Shown one piece after another: positions 10,558-22,505 of a stretch of 64,000 bases of DNA; position 1 is the stretch's first letter; every line of letters starts with the position of its first letter. Under the pieces are notes generated by a model that ran no database searches, had not been told where the DNA came from, and was given only the letters and a program-made list of their open reading frames with translations. The translations under genes and the position numbers were made by a program. Source of the stretch: Eucalyptus grandis (Eukaryota > Streptophyta > Magnoliopsida > Myrtales > Myrtaceae); contig NC_052620.1 in the NCBI RefSeq assembly GCF_016545825.1, positions 12,772,001 through 12,836,000 on the forward strand, given 5' to 3'.

Positions 10558-11477
10558 TGATATTACTAGTATGAGTACCTAGAGGGGGTGAATAGGTGTC
10601 TAAACAATTTATCGATATACGGAAGCGATTCTTAACATAAGATAGAAAGTAAATTCTTTCTTAATTAACAAAATGAAATACGATTGAGGTAGAGAGAGTG
10701 AGGAAGAGAAAATTGAACACAGGATTTATAGTGGTTCGCTTATTCCAAGCCTACGTCCACTCTTCCGCACCGACCCCCCACCGGCTGGATTTCACTATGA
10801 TCAAAAGAGAAGTTACAGCACAGCTTTGCCTTGATTCCACAAAGGTAGATGTTTTACCACACCTCCTCAAGGTCTCTCACAAATATAGACTCTCTTTTGT
10901 ATACAAGTATTCGCTCAAATGATTTATCTAAACAAATAGGAGCTTCGGACTTTGGAATTCTTCTATCGCGCACACTCGAACAACTAAGAACGTCTTCCTT
11001 ATATACTCCTTTATGCCATCATACCCGTTGGCACTTACCAAAGGAATTCCTCTAATCTACTATTGGACGGAATCAATTAGGAAGATTGTTCGAGCTATTA
11101 AAGGAACGTGTTGATAGCCCATCAATCCTGTTCGCCCATACAATCAGGATCTTGGTTTCCATAAGTAGAACCTTCCAATAATATTTAGACAATCATCGAA
11201 TCTTCAGTCATTGAATCAATTTGATCAATCAAAGGATTCTTATCCGTCTTCTCCAACCACGAGATCTTCTCCAGATGATAAGGTTAAATCCTGAACAAAA
11301 CATCCAGCTTCGGATAACCTTTCTTCAACGGATTAGAGACTCAATGAGGATAGACTTTGAGTCTTGAGTCCGGCTGTCCGGAAGTCTTCGGACTTTAACT
11401 AACGAGTCCGCACCTTCGACTAGACTGATGGAAACGTTTTGTCAACTTCAAAACACTTCACGAAGATTTCTCCAACA
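10558..11477 (-). repeat. Copia B 3' LTR
   Basis: 920 bp, TGATATTACTAG to CTCCAACA on the plus strand. It is the 3' LTR because the element reads leftward. It is paired with 19214-20136. Confidence 0.92.
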
Positions 11478-11500
11478 ATCTCCCCCTTTTTGATGGTGAC
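11478..11500 (-). promoter_or_regulatory. Copia B polypurine tract
   Basis: On the minus strand AAAAAGGGGGAGAT directly abuts the 3' LTR, the usual RNase-H-resistant primer for plus-strand DNA synthesis. Confidence 0.85.
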
Positions 11501-12131
11501 AAAACCTTCCTGCAGATTTGGATAACTTTGACCCGCAAACATTTCTCAAACACATATGCATATCTTATAGAGATGAATGGCTAAAAGATTAACACTAGAA
11601 TCTGCAACCACAGAAAATAGGTTAGTCTAGTATATAATAAAACCATCCATAAGATATAAATATTTGTTAATAGAAGCAGTCAAGTCCAAGTCTAGTTCAG
11701 TTCTCATCCGTACACAAAACAAAGTCAAAGTCTGTCAAAAACAGTTAAACAACAACACAATCCAACAAAAAGTTAAAATGATTGAAAGTTTTTGAATTTT
11801 GATCAAATCATGCATCTCTCCCCCTTTTTGTCATCATTAAAAAGGATGAGATGAAGTCTTGGGAATGCGGACAAGCTGGAAATCTTCCATAGATCGAACG
11901 ATGCCTTCCCTTTTAAAGTCTTCCTTCACCAGACAACCTCCTCACTCTTGGCATTGGCCTGATTCGAATAGAGAGGGCTTGCATCTTATCATTCAATGAA
12001 CAGGAAGAAGCTTGACTTTCATTCTTCAAACTTTGAACTTCGCATCCCAAGGCATAAATCTGACCTTTCATCTCCAAGAGAATATCCATGATTCCGCGAA
12101 AATCTGCTCCATTATCGCCCGAGTACTTGCT

Positions 12132-12908
12132 TCACTGATCCGCAAAAGATGGTAGATCAAAGATAATCTTGCAGATTTGACGATGACACTTCATGTCCTT
12201 CTTCTGGAAACTGAGATGCATAAACATCTTCTGGGTCTGCAGGCGAGCAACTGACTCCTTCACTTGCATCAGGATATGAAGACGCCACTCCTTTCTCCCG
12301 ATCTCCCCGTTTCCATGCCTACAGTGGAGAAGAGATTTCCTCAGTTCTCCTTCTTCTCTTCTTTCTTCTTCAGTCTTTCTTTCTCTCGCTTCTTGCTTTG
12401 CTTCTCTTTCTTCTTCTTCTTTCTCCTTTGCTTCTCTTTCTTCTTCTTCCTTCTCCTCTCGCTTCTTTCGTCTTTTGTTCCGATTCTTTCGTGGAACAGA
12501 CGACCTAAATTCTTCAAAGCCATTGCGAGATGGTGATGTCTTCGTCATCATCTTCATCCTCAACGAGGAGAGCTCTTCTTCTCTTTGATGAAGCAGCCAT
12601 GGGCTCCTTCCCTTTTCTCTAGCGAGCAGAAGAGAGATGATGAGATTTGGCAGAGTCTTCTCTTGAATTTCTCCAACTCCTTGCTCGGTTCCTTTCGTAC
12701 GCATTTTGGTCACCATTTTCAGTCCTACCACCATATGATCGCATGATTGAACACAAAAGATTTGCGGAGGCTGAATATTCGATGTCTGAATAACTTCGTA
12801 ACAAGGCTTGGGTAAGGGAGTTGACCTCTCGTCCTTCATCACTTGCTCTATACATGTGAAACATAACAAGATGAGGGAGAGAAAACTTCTTACCACAGAG
12901 GATGGCAT
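12132..12908 (-). CDS. Copia B accessory ORF, charged coiled-coil C-terminus
   Basis: An open frame of 258 codons downstream of pol in element B. Residues about 140-190 are an almost uninterrupted run of Lys, Arg and Glu (KRRKKREEKEEEEREAKEKE), predicted to be helical or coiled coil. The overlapping frame starting at 12915 reads LCGKKFSLPHLVMFHMYRAS and resembles the family of putative plant transposon proteins found as extra ORFs in some retrotransposons. The real protein therefore probably started further upstream (13.9-14.1 kb) and is now split across frames. No enzymatic motif is visible and its role is unknown. Alternatives are an env-like third ORF as in Sireviruses, or a transduced host sequence. 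Confidence 0.45.
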   Translation of the reverse strand: MPSSVVRSFLSLILLCFTCIEQVMKDERSTPLPKPCYEVIQTSNIQPPQIFCVQSCDHMVVGLKMVTKMRTKGTEQGVGEIQEKTLPNLIISLLLAREKGRSPWLLHQREEELSSLRMKMMTKTSPSRNGFEEFRSSVPRKNRNKRRKKREEKEEEEREAKEKEEEEREAKQEARERKTEEERREEGELRKSLLHCRHGNGEIGRKEWRLHILMQVKESVARLQTQKMFMHLSFQKKDMKCHRQICKIIFDLPSFADQ

Positions 12909-14071
12909 ACATCAACTTTGCCTCGAGCTTGAAACATCGCTTTGGAAGTTGATTTCGGCCAAAGGCAATTGATCACAATCTTGTGAAGCAAGATGTTGAA
13001 TGCATTCATCCGTGAGTAGGTGATCTTCTCATCTGTTCTCCCGTCCTTCACCGGTTCAAGTGTGGCCCGAGCAACGGAAACTTTGATTGGTTGATATCTC
13101 CTCTCTCAACTTCTAACACATCTCAAAGATATTCATATCCACAACATAGTCTTGTTCTTTAACATCAAGGAGAATCTATTCGCATCCAAAAAGCTAAGAT
13201 TTGAATAGAAATATGCAAATCAATTCAGATAAGCCTCGGTTGAGTCGAGCAAAACTTTTCAAGTTGAAGATAACTGAACTTTTCCCTCAAGTTCACTTTC
13301 ACAAAGATCCAGAAAATCAAAGTCCACACTTCTAGGGTTTATTACCCCACGCTTTAGCAATTTCGAGTACTGTATCCTTTTGTTCCTTTGATCTGAACAA
13401 ATCTCCCCTTTTTCCTTGAATTTCAGCCGCAATACCCATTTTCGGTTGAAATAGACTCGAACAGATTGTCATCGTCATTCCCATTTACAGGATTCGGTCC
13501 CCGGTCACGAGGATCACTTGGGATATTCGCAAGGGTTTCCTCACCACCCCTTTACGAGCGATTCCCAAACTTTCCATTTTTCGCAGAAAAGATATATTCG
13601 TTCCTATATCCTTTGTCTCTAAGAAACTCATCAACATAGTTCAAAGGAGTACGAATTCCTTTTAAGGCACGATATAGCTTGTAAATAAAAGCGGGCTTTT
13701 GAACTCTTACGGGTCTCGCATCCTCAATGATTTCTTCTTGATGCTGATGAACAACGCCTTGAGGACTAGATGGTGGAGAATGACGCTGCCGAGAATGTTG
13801 TGGGCTCGGTTGCTGATCCGGAGTAACTTCATCTTCGCAAGATCGAAGTGCGTAGGCCCCTCACTCATTCTCTCTCGTGGTCCCCGCTTGCGATTCTTGA
13901 GGACTTTCGTGAAGATGACATCTTTCTCGGTGTTTGGAAGATTCCTTGCTTGACTTTCCCGAAAAGATGACAACTTTTTGAAGATTGAACGAAGAAGACA
14001 AACGGGAATTGAGGATCGATGCTTTCTAGGGTTTTTTGAGAGAAAAGTGAAGAGAAATCGACAGTGCACAA
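12909..14071 (-). pseudogene. N-terminal part of the copia B accessory ORF, frame-broken
   Basis: Minus-strand frames here give MSSSRKSSR (13919) continuing in another frame as NRKRGPRERMSEGPTHFDL, then, after several shifts, LKRGVINPRSVDFDFLDL (about 13350-13300). The order fits a basic N-terminus followed by the FxxRxVDxxFL-type body seen in accessory proteins of plant retrotransposons. It is separated from RNase H by about 280 bp of AT-rich sequence. Multiple frameshifts preclude a single product. Identification by family is inference from a short pattern. Confidence 0.4.
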
Positions 14072-14345
14072 TCGGTTAAAAAGAAGAGTAAACGAACCGT
14101 CACAAAGGAAATAAAAATATGCCTTTTCAAAATAACGTCTTTATCCGCAAAAATAGTTATTTCAAAAATAACTTCCCTTTTGAAAATGAATCGATGCAAT
14201 ATTTACGTTAATTAAATATAGCAACAATTTAAACATAGCCTGATGATCGTACCTTTTCAAGATAAGATTGGAGAGAGAAAGACTTACATACCAAGGTCGA
14301 GCCAAGACAAGTAGATAAAGTCTTGTTAGCTCGAGTCGACGGTCT

Positions 14346-14965
14346 TTAGACTTTGATATCCTCATACCTCAAAATGTTGAGTCTGGGACCGTATATACTC
14401 AAATTGATTTTCTCCAAAGGCTTTGTGAGTATATCAGCCAGTTGATTCTTTGAGTCAACAAATTGAATTGAAACATCTCCATTTTGAACATGATCTCTAA
14501 TAAAGTGATGTCGAATCTCTATATGCTTTGCTCTTGAGTGGAGAATTGGATTTTTGGTGAGGTTGATAGCGCTGGTGTTGTCGCAATTAATCTCCGTGCA
14601 TGAGTCTTCAATTTCAAAATCTCTTAGCTGTTGTTTTATCCATAGAATTTGCGAACAGCAGTTTCCAAGAGCTACATACTCGCTTCGTTGTTGAAAGAGA
14701 CACAAAGGTGCTTTGTTTCCTTGAAAACCAAGACACTGTCCCCGCTTCCAAGCAACCGGCAAGTTCTCCGAAGTGCTCTTTCTATCAACTCGCAACCGGC
14801 CGATTTGCGTCTCCGAATATCCTTAAGATTAAAGTCTCCCTTCTTAGGATACCAAAGACCGATGCTTGATGATGAAGCCACGTATTTAATGATACGTTTT
14901 GCAGCATTGAGATGAGATTCTCTAGGATCTGATTGAAACCTAGCACAGATGCAAACACTCAACAA
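14346..14965 (-). pseudogene. Copia B RNase H
   Basis: Minus-strand frames give HLNAAKRIIKYV, then LGNCCSQILWIKQQLRDF, INCDNTSAINLTKNP, HSRAKHIEIRHHFIRDHV and FVDSKNQLADILTKPLEK. These are the RNase H core and the conserved copia C-terminus. The enzyme removes RNA from RNA-DNA hybrids during reverse transcription. Two frames (14672-14965 and 14346-14795) must be joined by frameshifts, so it is broken. Confidence 0.85.
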
Positions 14966-15740
14966 AATATCGGTCTAGAGGCGTAAGATAAAGAAGTAAT
15001 CCAATAATGCTCTTGTACAGCTTTTGATCAACTTTCTTCCCTTCTTCATCTTTGTTTATCTTTAAAGAACTTGACATTGGTATGTCGGTCTTTTTGCACT
15101 TTTCCAGTCCAAACCTTTTGACAAGATCATTAACATATTTTTCTTGATAAATAAAAGTTCCTTCCTTCAATTGTTTTACTTGAAGACCAAGAAAGAATGT
15201 TAACTCTCCCATCATACTCATTTCAAACTCATCCCGCATAGACTTTGAAAATTTCTTGCAAAGACTTTCATTAGAGGATCCAAAAATAATATCATCCACA
15301 TATATTTGAACAAGTAAGAAACTTTTGTTTTCCTTCTTGATAAATAAAGTCGTATCTTCTTTACCTTTGACAAAACCATTTTGTATTAGGAACTTACTTA
15401 ATCTGTCGTACCAAGCTCGAGGTGCTTGCTTTAAACCATACAAAGCCTTTTTCACCAAGACCGAGTCCGGCTTCTTTGGGTCTTCAAACCCTGGTGGTTG
15501 TTCCACAAAAACTTCCTCAAGGATAAATCCATTTAGGAAGGCGCTTTTGACGTCCATTTGGAATAACCTGAAATTCTTATAACAAGCAAACGCAAGTAAT
15601 AATCGAATAGCTTCTAACCTTGCCACTCGGAGCGTAAGTCTCATCATAGTCTATTCCTTCTTCTTGCGTATATCCCTTGGCCACGAGTCTTGCTTTATTT
15701 CGTACGACTTTTCCTTTCTCGTTCATCTTGTTTCGAAAAC
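14940..15740 (-). pseudogene. Copia B reverse transcriptase
   Basis: The 235-codon frame from 15647 carries FQMDVKSAFLNGFILEEVFV, QPPGF, LVKKALYGLKQAPRAWY and the catalytic box IYVDDIIFGS, followed by ELTFFLGLQV. This is the RVT_2 domain of Ty1/copia polymerases. The start of the domain lies upstream in other frames (about 15660-15740), so the ATG at 15647 is not a true start. The catalytic Asp pair is intact. The frame is disrupted before DRYFVECLHLC, where the following block would be expected. Confidence 0.88.
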
Positions 15741-16440
15741 CCATTTAGCTCCAATAACAGTTTTACCTTTTGGTTTGGATGTCAATTCCCGACATCATTT
15801 ATGCTGAACTGTCTGAGCTCTTCTTGCATAGCTTCAATCCAGCTTTCATCATATAAAGCTTCTTCTATGCTCTTTGGTTCAATTTCAGAAACGAGTGCCA
15901 CAGCACTAGACTCTTCTCGCCTTTTGGATCTGGTGCGAATTCCTTCATTCATTTCGCCGATTATAAGATCTTTGGGATGACCGGACTTATGCTTCCGCTT
16001 ACTTGTTGATTTGTCCGATTGATGATCTCTCTTTGATTGAATCTTCACGAACATCCTTATTCTGGTTTTCCGTGTCCGAGATGCTTCTTGAGTTGTAAGC
16101 TTTGGAAGATCTCGGAGCGGGTTCGACTCTTCTTGATGAGTCGACTTGATTCATCTTGTGTTGAGTCTTGAAATTTGACATTCATTGACTCCTCCACGAT
16201 CGGCTCTTCTTGTTATAGACTCGAAGGCTTTGCTTGATGTAGAATATCCAAGGAAGATACCTTCATCCGATCTTTCTTCAAACTTACCAACTCGATCTTT
16301 TGCATTTTTCAGTATAAAACATTTGCAACCAAATACATGAAAGTATGAAACAATAGGCTTCTTTTCTTTGAATAACTCATAAGGGGTTTTCTTCGAAGAA
16401 TAGATCTTAAGAAGACTCTATTGATGATATAGCATGCTGT
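15741..16440 (-). pseudogene. Copia B integrase C-terminus and linker
   Basis: Minus-strand frames contain the acidic, Ser/Arg-rich linker between integrase and RT, and ALYDESWIEAMQEELRQF (about 15860-15800), the conserved entry into the copia RT domain. It is split over at least three frames (15782-16054, 15999-16181). The segment ILKCKR...VGKFEERSD-like sequence near 16260-16330 corresponds to the integrase C-terminal part. Confidence 0.65.
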
Positions 16441-16454
16441 TGAAACAAATTTTT

Positions 16455-17435
16455 TCAAAAAAATCGAGAAGAAATTTTACTTTCAATTAAAAGAGTTCTA
16501 GCCATTTCTTGAAGAGATCTGTTCTTTCTTTCCACAACTCCATTTTGCTGAGGAGTATATGGAGAGGAAAACACATGCTTACAAAATGATTCATCACAGA
16601 ATTTTGTAAAATCTTGATTTTCAAATTCACCTCCATGATCTGTTCTTATACTAGAGATAACACATCCTTTTTCATTTTGAACCATTTTAGCAAATTTTTC
16701 AAAATACGAAAAGGTTTCGACTTACTTGCAAGGAAATATACCCAAGTAAAACGGGAGTAATCATCAACAATTACTAGGCAATACTTCTTACCCCCAATAC
16801 TTTGAGTTCTGGTTGGTCCGAAGAGATCCATATGCAGCAACTGTAATACATGATTAGTAGAGACATAATTAATTGTCTTAAAAGAATTTCTTACCTGCTT
16901 TCCCAGAATACATGGAGTGCATGAATCAGTCTTTTGGTATGGCAATCTAGGTAGTCCTCGAACAAGCTGTTTTGAAGAGATTTTGGCTAATTGCTTCATG
17001 TTGACATGACCAAGCTTTTTGTGCCATAAGTTTGCTTCGTCTTGAATTGAGATAAGGCATTGCGATTCATTTGGTTTCACATCCATAAGATAGATATTTC
17101 CATGTCTTCGACCCATGAAAGATCGAGTAGAGTTTTTACCGATTCCCGAACATGTTCCTTCTTGAAAGAAGATCTTGAAACCAGTATCACACAATTGACT
17201 AATGCTGAGAAGATTGTAATTGAGTCCTTCCACTAAGGAAACATTACTTATTGTGAGAGTTCCAATTTTCACGGTTCCAAATCCCACAATACTTCCTTTG
17301 TTGTTTCCTCCAAATGAAACTTTTCCACCATTTACTTGAGCAATCTTTATAAAGCAATTTGAGTCTCCCGTCATGTGTCTTGAGCATCCGCCTGTCAAGA
17401 TACCACTTTACTCGTTTCTTGACTGAGACCCGCAT
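16455..17435 (-). pseudogene. Copia B protease end, GAG-pre-integrase and integrase core
   Basis: The 250-codon frame from 17398 begins TGGCSRHMTGD, immediately after the copia aspartic-protease region, then has LWHKKLGHVNMKQLAKI (GAG-pre-integrase, HHCC zinc site with CTPCILGKQ) and LLHMDLFGPTR...VDDYSRFTWVYFL (integrase catalytic core, first two Asp). The next frame (16685-16455) adds IRTDHGGEFEN and YTPQQNGVVERKN, which supply the remaining core residues including the Glu. A frameshift near 16660 separates the two. The integrase would insert the cDNA into the chromosome. Confidence 0.88.
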
Positions 17436-17608
17436 TTAAAATAAAGTCTCAAGCTTTCTTTGGTACCCAAATTTTCTTGGGTCCTTTGGTGTTAGTAAGA
17501 TAAACAAAGTAGTAGCCCATTCTTTCTTAACAGGTTTCCATACCATAGGACACTCTTTTTCAAAGTGATCCGTCTTGTTGCACTTAGAACATCCGAGAGC
17601 ATTTCTAC

Positions 17609-19151
17609 CTACGGTTTTACAAAAACTTTCTTGAAGTGATTTTTGTAAACCTCACTCGAAAGTCTTTTCTTAATTCTTTCTTTTACTTTAGGAAAATCAA
17701 TCAAGGGGATTGTTTCTTCTGTCATACCTAGACCAGACTTATTGAAGTAAGGTCTTTGTGCTGAAAGAATTTTCTCAAGTTTTTTAGACCCTATAGAAAA
17801 TTTCTTTGATATATTTGATAAGTCTGTTTTTAAAAAAACATTTTCTTTTAAAAGATTATCTTCATTTTCTTTAAGATTGGAAACAGACAAGTCTAGACTT
17901 TTAACTCTTTACGCTAAAACATTTTCCTTTTGTTTTAGAGCTGAGTTTTCTTTTTTTCAGTTCGGAAATTCTTTTGAGAGAAGTCTTAAGACTAAATCAT
18001 AGTTCATCAATATATTTAGAAACTTTGACAGGAATTTTAAAATCACTTGCCTCAAATTCACCGTCAGAGTCCGATCATGAGTCCGATCCAGTCCGAGTCC
18101 GATTGTGCCATCGACATAGATTGGCATATTCATGATCACTTTCTTCACACTCGCATCACTCCGTGTTTCGGCTTTGAGAGCTTTTCAAAATTTTTCAGCT
18201 TTTCCTCTCTTCTTCTTCGAAGAGGACAAGGTTGGGTCTAATGTGTCCCTTTTTCTTGCATTCAAAGCGGACTACATCTTTATTTGGTTCCTCATCATCA
18301 ACCGACTTGGTCTGCTGTCTTTGAAAGCTTTGTTTCTTTGAGTTGAACCTTCTTCCTATTCTATTTAGTTTTCTGAATCTTCTTATCATGAGAGCAAGCT
18401 CCTCATCGTCCATATCATCTTCGAATCGTATCATCGAATCATCATTTGATTTTAATGCAATGGATTTCTTACCTTTTGGATCTTCATCTTCATTGATCCT
18501 TTCCACTTCATAGGACTGAAGAGTTCCAATCGCCGTCGACGATAGTGGCATGATTCTCTCGCGTCTCTCTTATCGAAGTCTTTATGTGATTCCAATCCTC
18601 GGAGAGTCCACGCAGTAGCTTGTTTACCTTCATGGGATCGAAGTTGGTTGACCTTGATTTTCAAGACCATTCACAATATCTGTAAAACGACTAAACATGT
18701 CGATATTGATTCTCCTGGTTTCATTATGAAGGCTTCATATTGACCGAGAAGAATGTTGATTCTTGTTTCCTTCACTGATCTGTTCCTTCATAGGTGATAT
18801 GCAATCTGTCCCAAACTTCTTTTGCCAGTACCACAAGAAGATATTCTATTATATTCAGTTGGTGATAAAGCACAATATAAGGAGTAAATTGCTTTTGCAT
18901 CGAGTGTTTGTCTCTTGATTATTTCTTCCCGAGACATTCCACTCGGTTTCTTCAGTTTCTTTTCCTCTTTCGAGACTCGATGCAAAGGTAGGAGTAATTC
19001 CTTTTTCTACAACATCCCATTCCGAGGATCCTTTGATCGTAGGAAAGCTTTCATCTTGTTCTTCCGTGATGTTGTAATCATTTCCATCAAAGTAGGGTGG
19101 TCTGGTATTGCTTTGACCTTCCATCAGCCCCGGTGCTAGCATACTAGCCAT
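17609..19151 (-). pseudogene. Copia B gag
   Basis: Starts at the ATG at 19151 or at the inner MEGQSNTRPPYFDG (19121), which is the usual Gag opening. Pieces in different frames then give LDAKAIYSLYCALSPTEYNRISS, MDDEELALMIRRFRKL and RFECKKKGHIRP (a CCHC knuckle whose first Cys is Phe and whose last Cys is lost). The final frame (17890-17609) is a Lys/Leu-rich coil ending SAQRPYFNKSGLG. The order matches long Gag proteins of this copia group. At least four frameshifts separate the parts. The frame 18195-18551 is the longest. Confidence 0.8.
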
Positions 19152-19201
19152 GGATCTTTTACTATGAAGTAAAACACTTCAAATAAAGTAAGTACACATG
19201 C

Positions 19202-19213
19202 TCTGATACCAAT
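19202..19213 (-). promoter_or_regulatory. Copia B primer-binding site
   Basis: On the minus strand, TTGGTATCAGAG follows the 5' LTR after a short spacer. It is complementary to the 3' end of initiator-Met tRNA, the usual primer in plant LTR retrotransposons. Confidence 0.9.
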
Positions 19214-20136
19214 TGATATTACTAGTATGAGTACCTAGAGGGGGGTGAATAGGTGCCTAAACAATTTATCGATATACGGAAGCGATTCTTAACATAAGAT
19301 AGAAAGTAAATTCTTTCTTAATTAACAAAATGAAATACGATTGAGGTAGAGAGAGTGAGGAAGAGAAAATTGAACACAGGATTTATAGTGGTTCGGCTTA
19401 TTCCAAGCCTACGTCCACTCTTCCGCACCGATTGCCCCACCGGCTGGATTTCACTATGATCAAAAGAGAGTTACAAGACAGCTTTGCCTTGATTCCATAG
19501 TGTAGATGTTTTACCACACCTCCTCAAGGTCTCTCACAAATATAGACTCTTTTTGTATACAAGTATTCGCTCAAAGGATTTATCTAAACAAATAGGAGCT
19601 TCGGACTTTGGAATTCTTCTATCGCGCACACCTCGAACAACTAAGAACGTCTTCCTTATATACTCCTTTATGCCATCATACCCGTTGGCACTTACCAAAG
19701 GAATTCCTCCAATCTACCGTTGGACGGAATCAATTAGGAAGATTGTTCAAGCTATTAAAGGAACGTGTTGATAGCCCATCAATCCTGTTCGCCCATACAA
19801 TCGATCTTGGTTTCCATAAGTAGAACCTTCCAATAATATTTAGACAATCATCGAATCTTCAGTCATTGAATCAATTTGATCAATCAAAGGATTCTTATAC
19901 GTCTTCTCCAACCACGAGATCTTCTCCAGATGATAAGGTTAAATCTCTCAACAAAACATCCAGTTCGGATAACCTTTCTTCAACGGATTAGAGACGTCAA
20001 TGAGGATAGACTTTGAGTCTTGAGTCTCGGCTGTCCTAAGTCTTCGAGACTTTAACCAACAGAGTCTCGACCTTCGACTAGACTCGATGGAAACGTTTTG
20101 TCAACTTCAAAACACTTCACGAAGATTTCTCCAACA
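19214..20136 (-). repeat. Copia B 5' LTR
   Basis: 923 bp, paired with 10558-11477. It is the 5' LTR because the primer-binding site abuts its left edge on the minus strand. Confidence 0.92.
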
Positions 20137-22418
20137 CTATGCTCCAAATGAAAAGACAAAGCTGAGTCACTTTTATTTATATTTTCACGATGGATATTTC
20201 GGGTCGGTACAGCAAAAGGCCAAGATTTTTAACTATGCTTGGCTATAACTCAAAAGAGAACTCGACCCTACATCAAACATGTACACCCCTCCATCAACAA
20301 GCGTCGGCTATCCCCAAAAAGTGTCAGCTCCCACCAGCTATGCATGCCATCACACCCAACTCGGTGCATCGGGCGGCGGCGGCGGCGGCATCCCTAGCAT
20401 CACTCCACCACGCCAAACATGAACAGACAAAAACTCCTAAATAACCGGGCCATCAGCAAGACCCACATCGTACATCACTAAGGCACGGACTCGAACATAC
20501 ACCAGCCTAGGTACACTAGTACAGGAATGCTCTGTGCACTCCACCTCGACATCAGATGGTAATCCATAATAGGTACCGCGTGCAACTGGTAGCAAATGCA
20601 TCTTTCTAATTTGAAATGTTAATCCCCAAAAGGGGTGAGTACAACCACTCAGCAGTAAAGATCCACCAAACTACACAATGCGTCAAACAGAACAATCAAG
20701 GTATCAAGAATAAAACACATATCATTCATGCATTCAAGCATACCTCACCTTACAGCCATGCATATCATCATGCAACGTGCATATACCACCATGCACTTAT
20801 ACATGTATCATCAAGCATGCCAAACTTATATTACCAAGATTCATATCATCCATGCTATCAAGCATATATCCATGCGCATGATTCAATTCTCGATTTTTAT
20901 CTTTCAATTAGATCACATCATTTTTCTTTCCAGGGACCAATGTTTGCATCCCACAATTTATCGCTTGCATCCAACCTGGCATCGCGAGGAGCCTCCGGCA
21001 CACACCTCCAGACATCCGGCACACACACTCCGGGCATCTCATACCCCAACTAGCATCATGAGGTATCCCCCCGGCACACTCCTCTGAGGCTTCCGGCACA
21101 CACCTCCGGGCATCTCGAAACTCCCAAGGACATCCGACACACACACTCCGAGCATCCGGCACACACACTCCGGGCATCTCGAAACTCCCGAGGCATCGTC
21201 AGCTCACACCTTTGATGGTCTTGTTATTATCTCAATTTATATTTACACATGTATTTCAATTTCAACATAGCATTTGATGCAACAATCTCAAGTTTTTCAA
21301 CCAGCTTTTGATGTCATATAACATGCCATATGTCACCACATATGCAGCATAATCAACCACTCAAAACATTATATCACATGGAACAATTTCATTCATTTTT
21401 GAAAATACAACAATTTCGGATAAAAACAGATTGTGCTCCTTTGGTCATAATTCTTGAAAAATTAGTAAACAGCCTTATTAAATTCTAAAAATTTTACATG
21501 ATATATAAAAGATTTAGAGGAAAGTATTCCGTGAAGGACACCATATCAAAAGAACATCACACATATCAGTACAACCCACGCATCACAGTCCTTAAAATTT
21601 CGGAATATTGCCATACACAGTTTCATTCACAAATTCGGTAAAAATCTTAAATTAGCTCCAAAAATTCTGAAATTCTTATATGTTATAGAAAAGGTCCAGA
21701 CGTAAATATTTCATGTAGAACTAGAAATCATATTTGTGATAGATTAAAAAATATAATCACCGTAACTGTCTATAACCCTCGACACCGAATTCCAGTTCTA
21801 ACCGTTTTGAATAAAAATTATTTCACCAACCTAAACTCATCTATTTACTCTCAATTTTTAGTATGTTACTCTTAACATGTCATCGTAAACTTTCATTCAG
21901 AGCACGAGATCAAATTTCAACCGGAGAATTTTATAAAATTCACAGAATCATACTAGGTCAACATTTCGATTCCAGATCTGACTTCTCCAAAGAAAAATAG
22001 TTTCACCGGTATATAATTGTTCATTTCTTCTGAAATTTTGATATGTTACTCTCCAAGAAGTTCTCTACAACTTTCATCAAGGAGTCGAAATAAGATTCCA
22101 ACTAAAAAGTCGCATGTGGCTCACAAATTTATCAAAGGTTGGACTGTCTTCCTAGAAAACAGAATGCAAGGCTACCATCTTTCTCCCTAGAACTTCGAAT
22201 TTCTTTACTTCTACCACAACCAAAGTTTATCATCCCTTACAATAAATTTCACAGCAAGCAAAGGGTAGGTTTTAGGACTCTACTTGCCTCTAATCCGAGC
22301 ACAAAACAGCAACAAGGATGGTGGGGGCAAGGCGGCGAACGAACGGCGGTGACTAGGTGGCGAACTAACTCCTCCTTCTTCCTCTTCTTCTTTCGCACGA
22401 TCGCTCTCCCTCTCTCAG

Positions 22419-22425
<7 letters not shown>

Positions 22426-22475
<50 letters not shown>

Positions 22476-22505
22476 TTTACTCTCTCTCTCTCTCTCTCTC
22501 TCTCT
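22426..22505. repeat. (CT)n microsatellites in X1
   Basis: Two CT runs separated by a short spacer in the pyrimidine-rich leader-like part of the X LTR. X2 has a shorter run near 32308. Confidence 0.9.

Larger units (their letters stand above)
10558..20136 (-). mobile_element. Ty1/copia element B with accessory 3' region
   Basis: Identical 5-bp duplications CTATG flank it (10553-10557, 20137-20141). LTRs of 920 and 923 bp start TGATATTACTAG and end CTCCAACA. On the minus strand the order is primer-binding site, gag, protease, integrase, RT, RNase H, the Ty1/copia order, followed by 2.9 kb with an extra ORF before the polypurine tract. It is 9579 bp long. The LTRs are close in sequence but differ by many one- to three-base indels, and gag-pol carries numerous frameshifts. 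It sits inside the X1 solo LTR and is younger than it. Confidence 0.92.

Noticed and set aside
12264..12536. Phe/Ser-rich plus-strand frame
   Set aside because: It is the antisense of the Lys/Glu-rich coil of the copia B accessory ORF.
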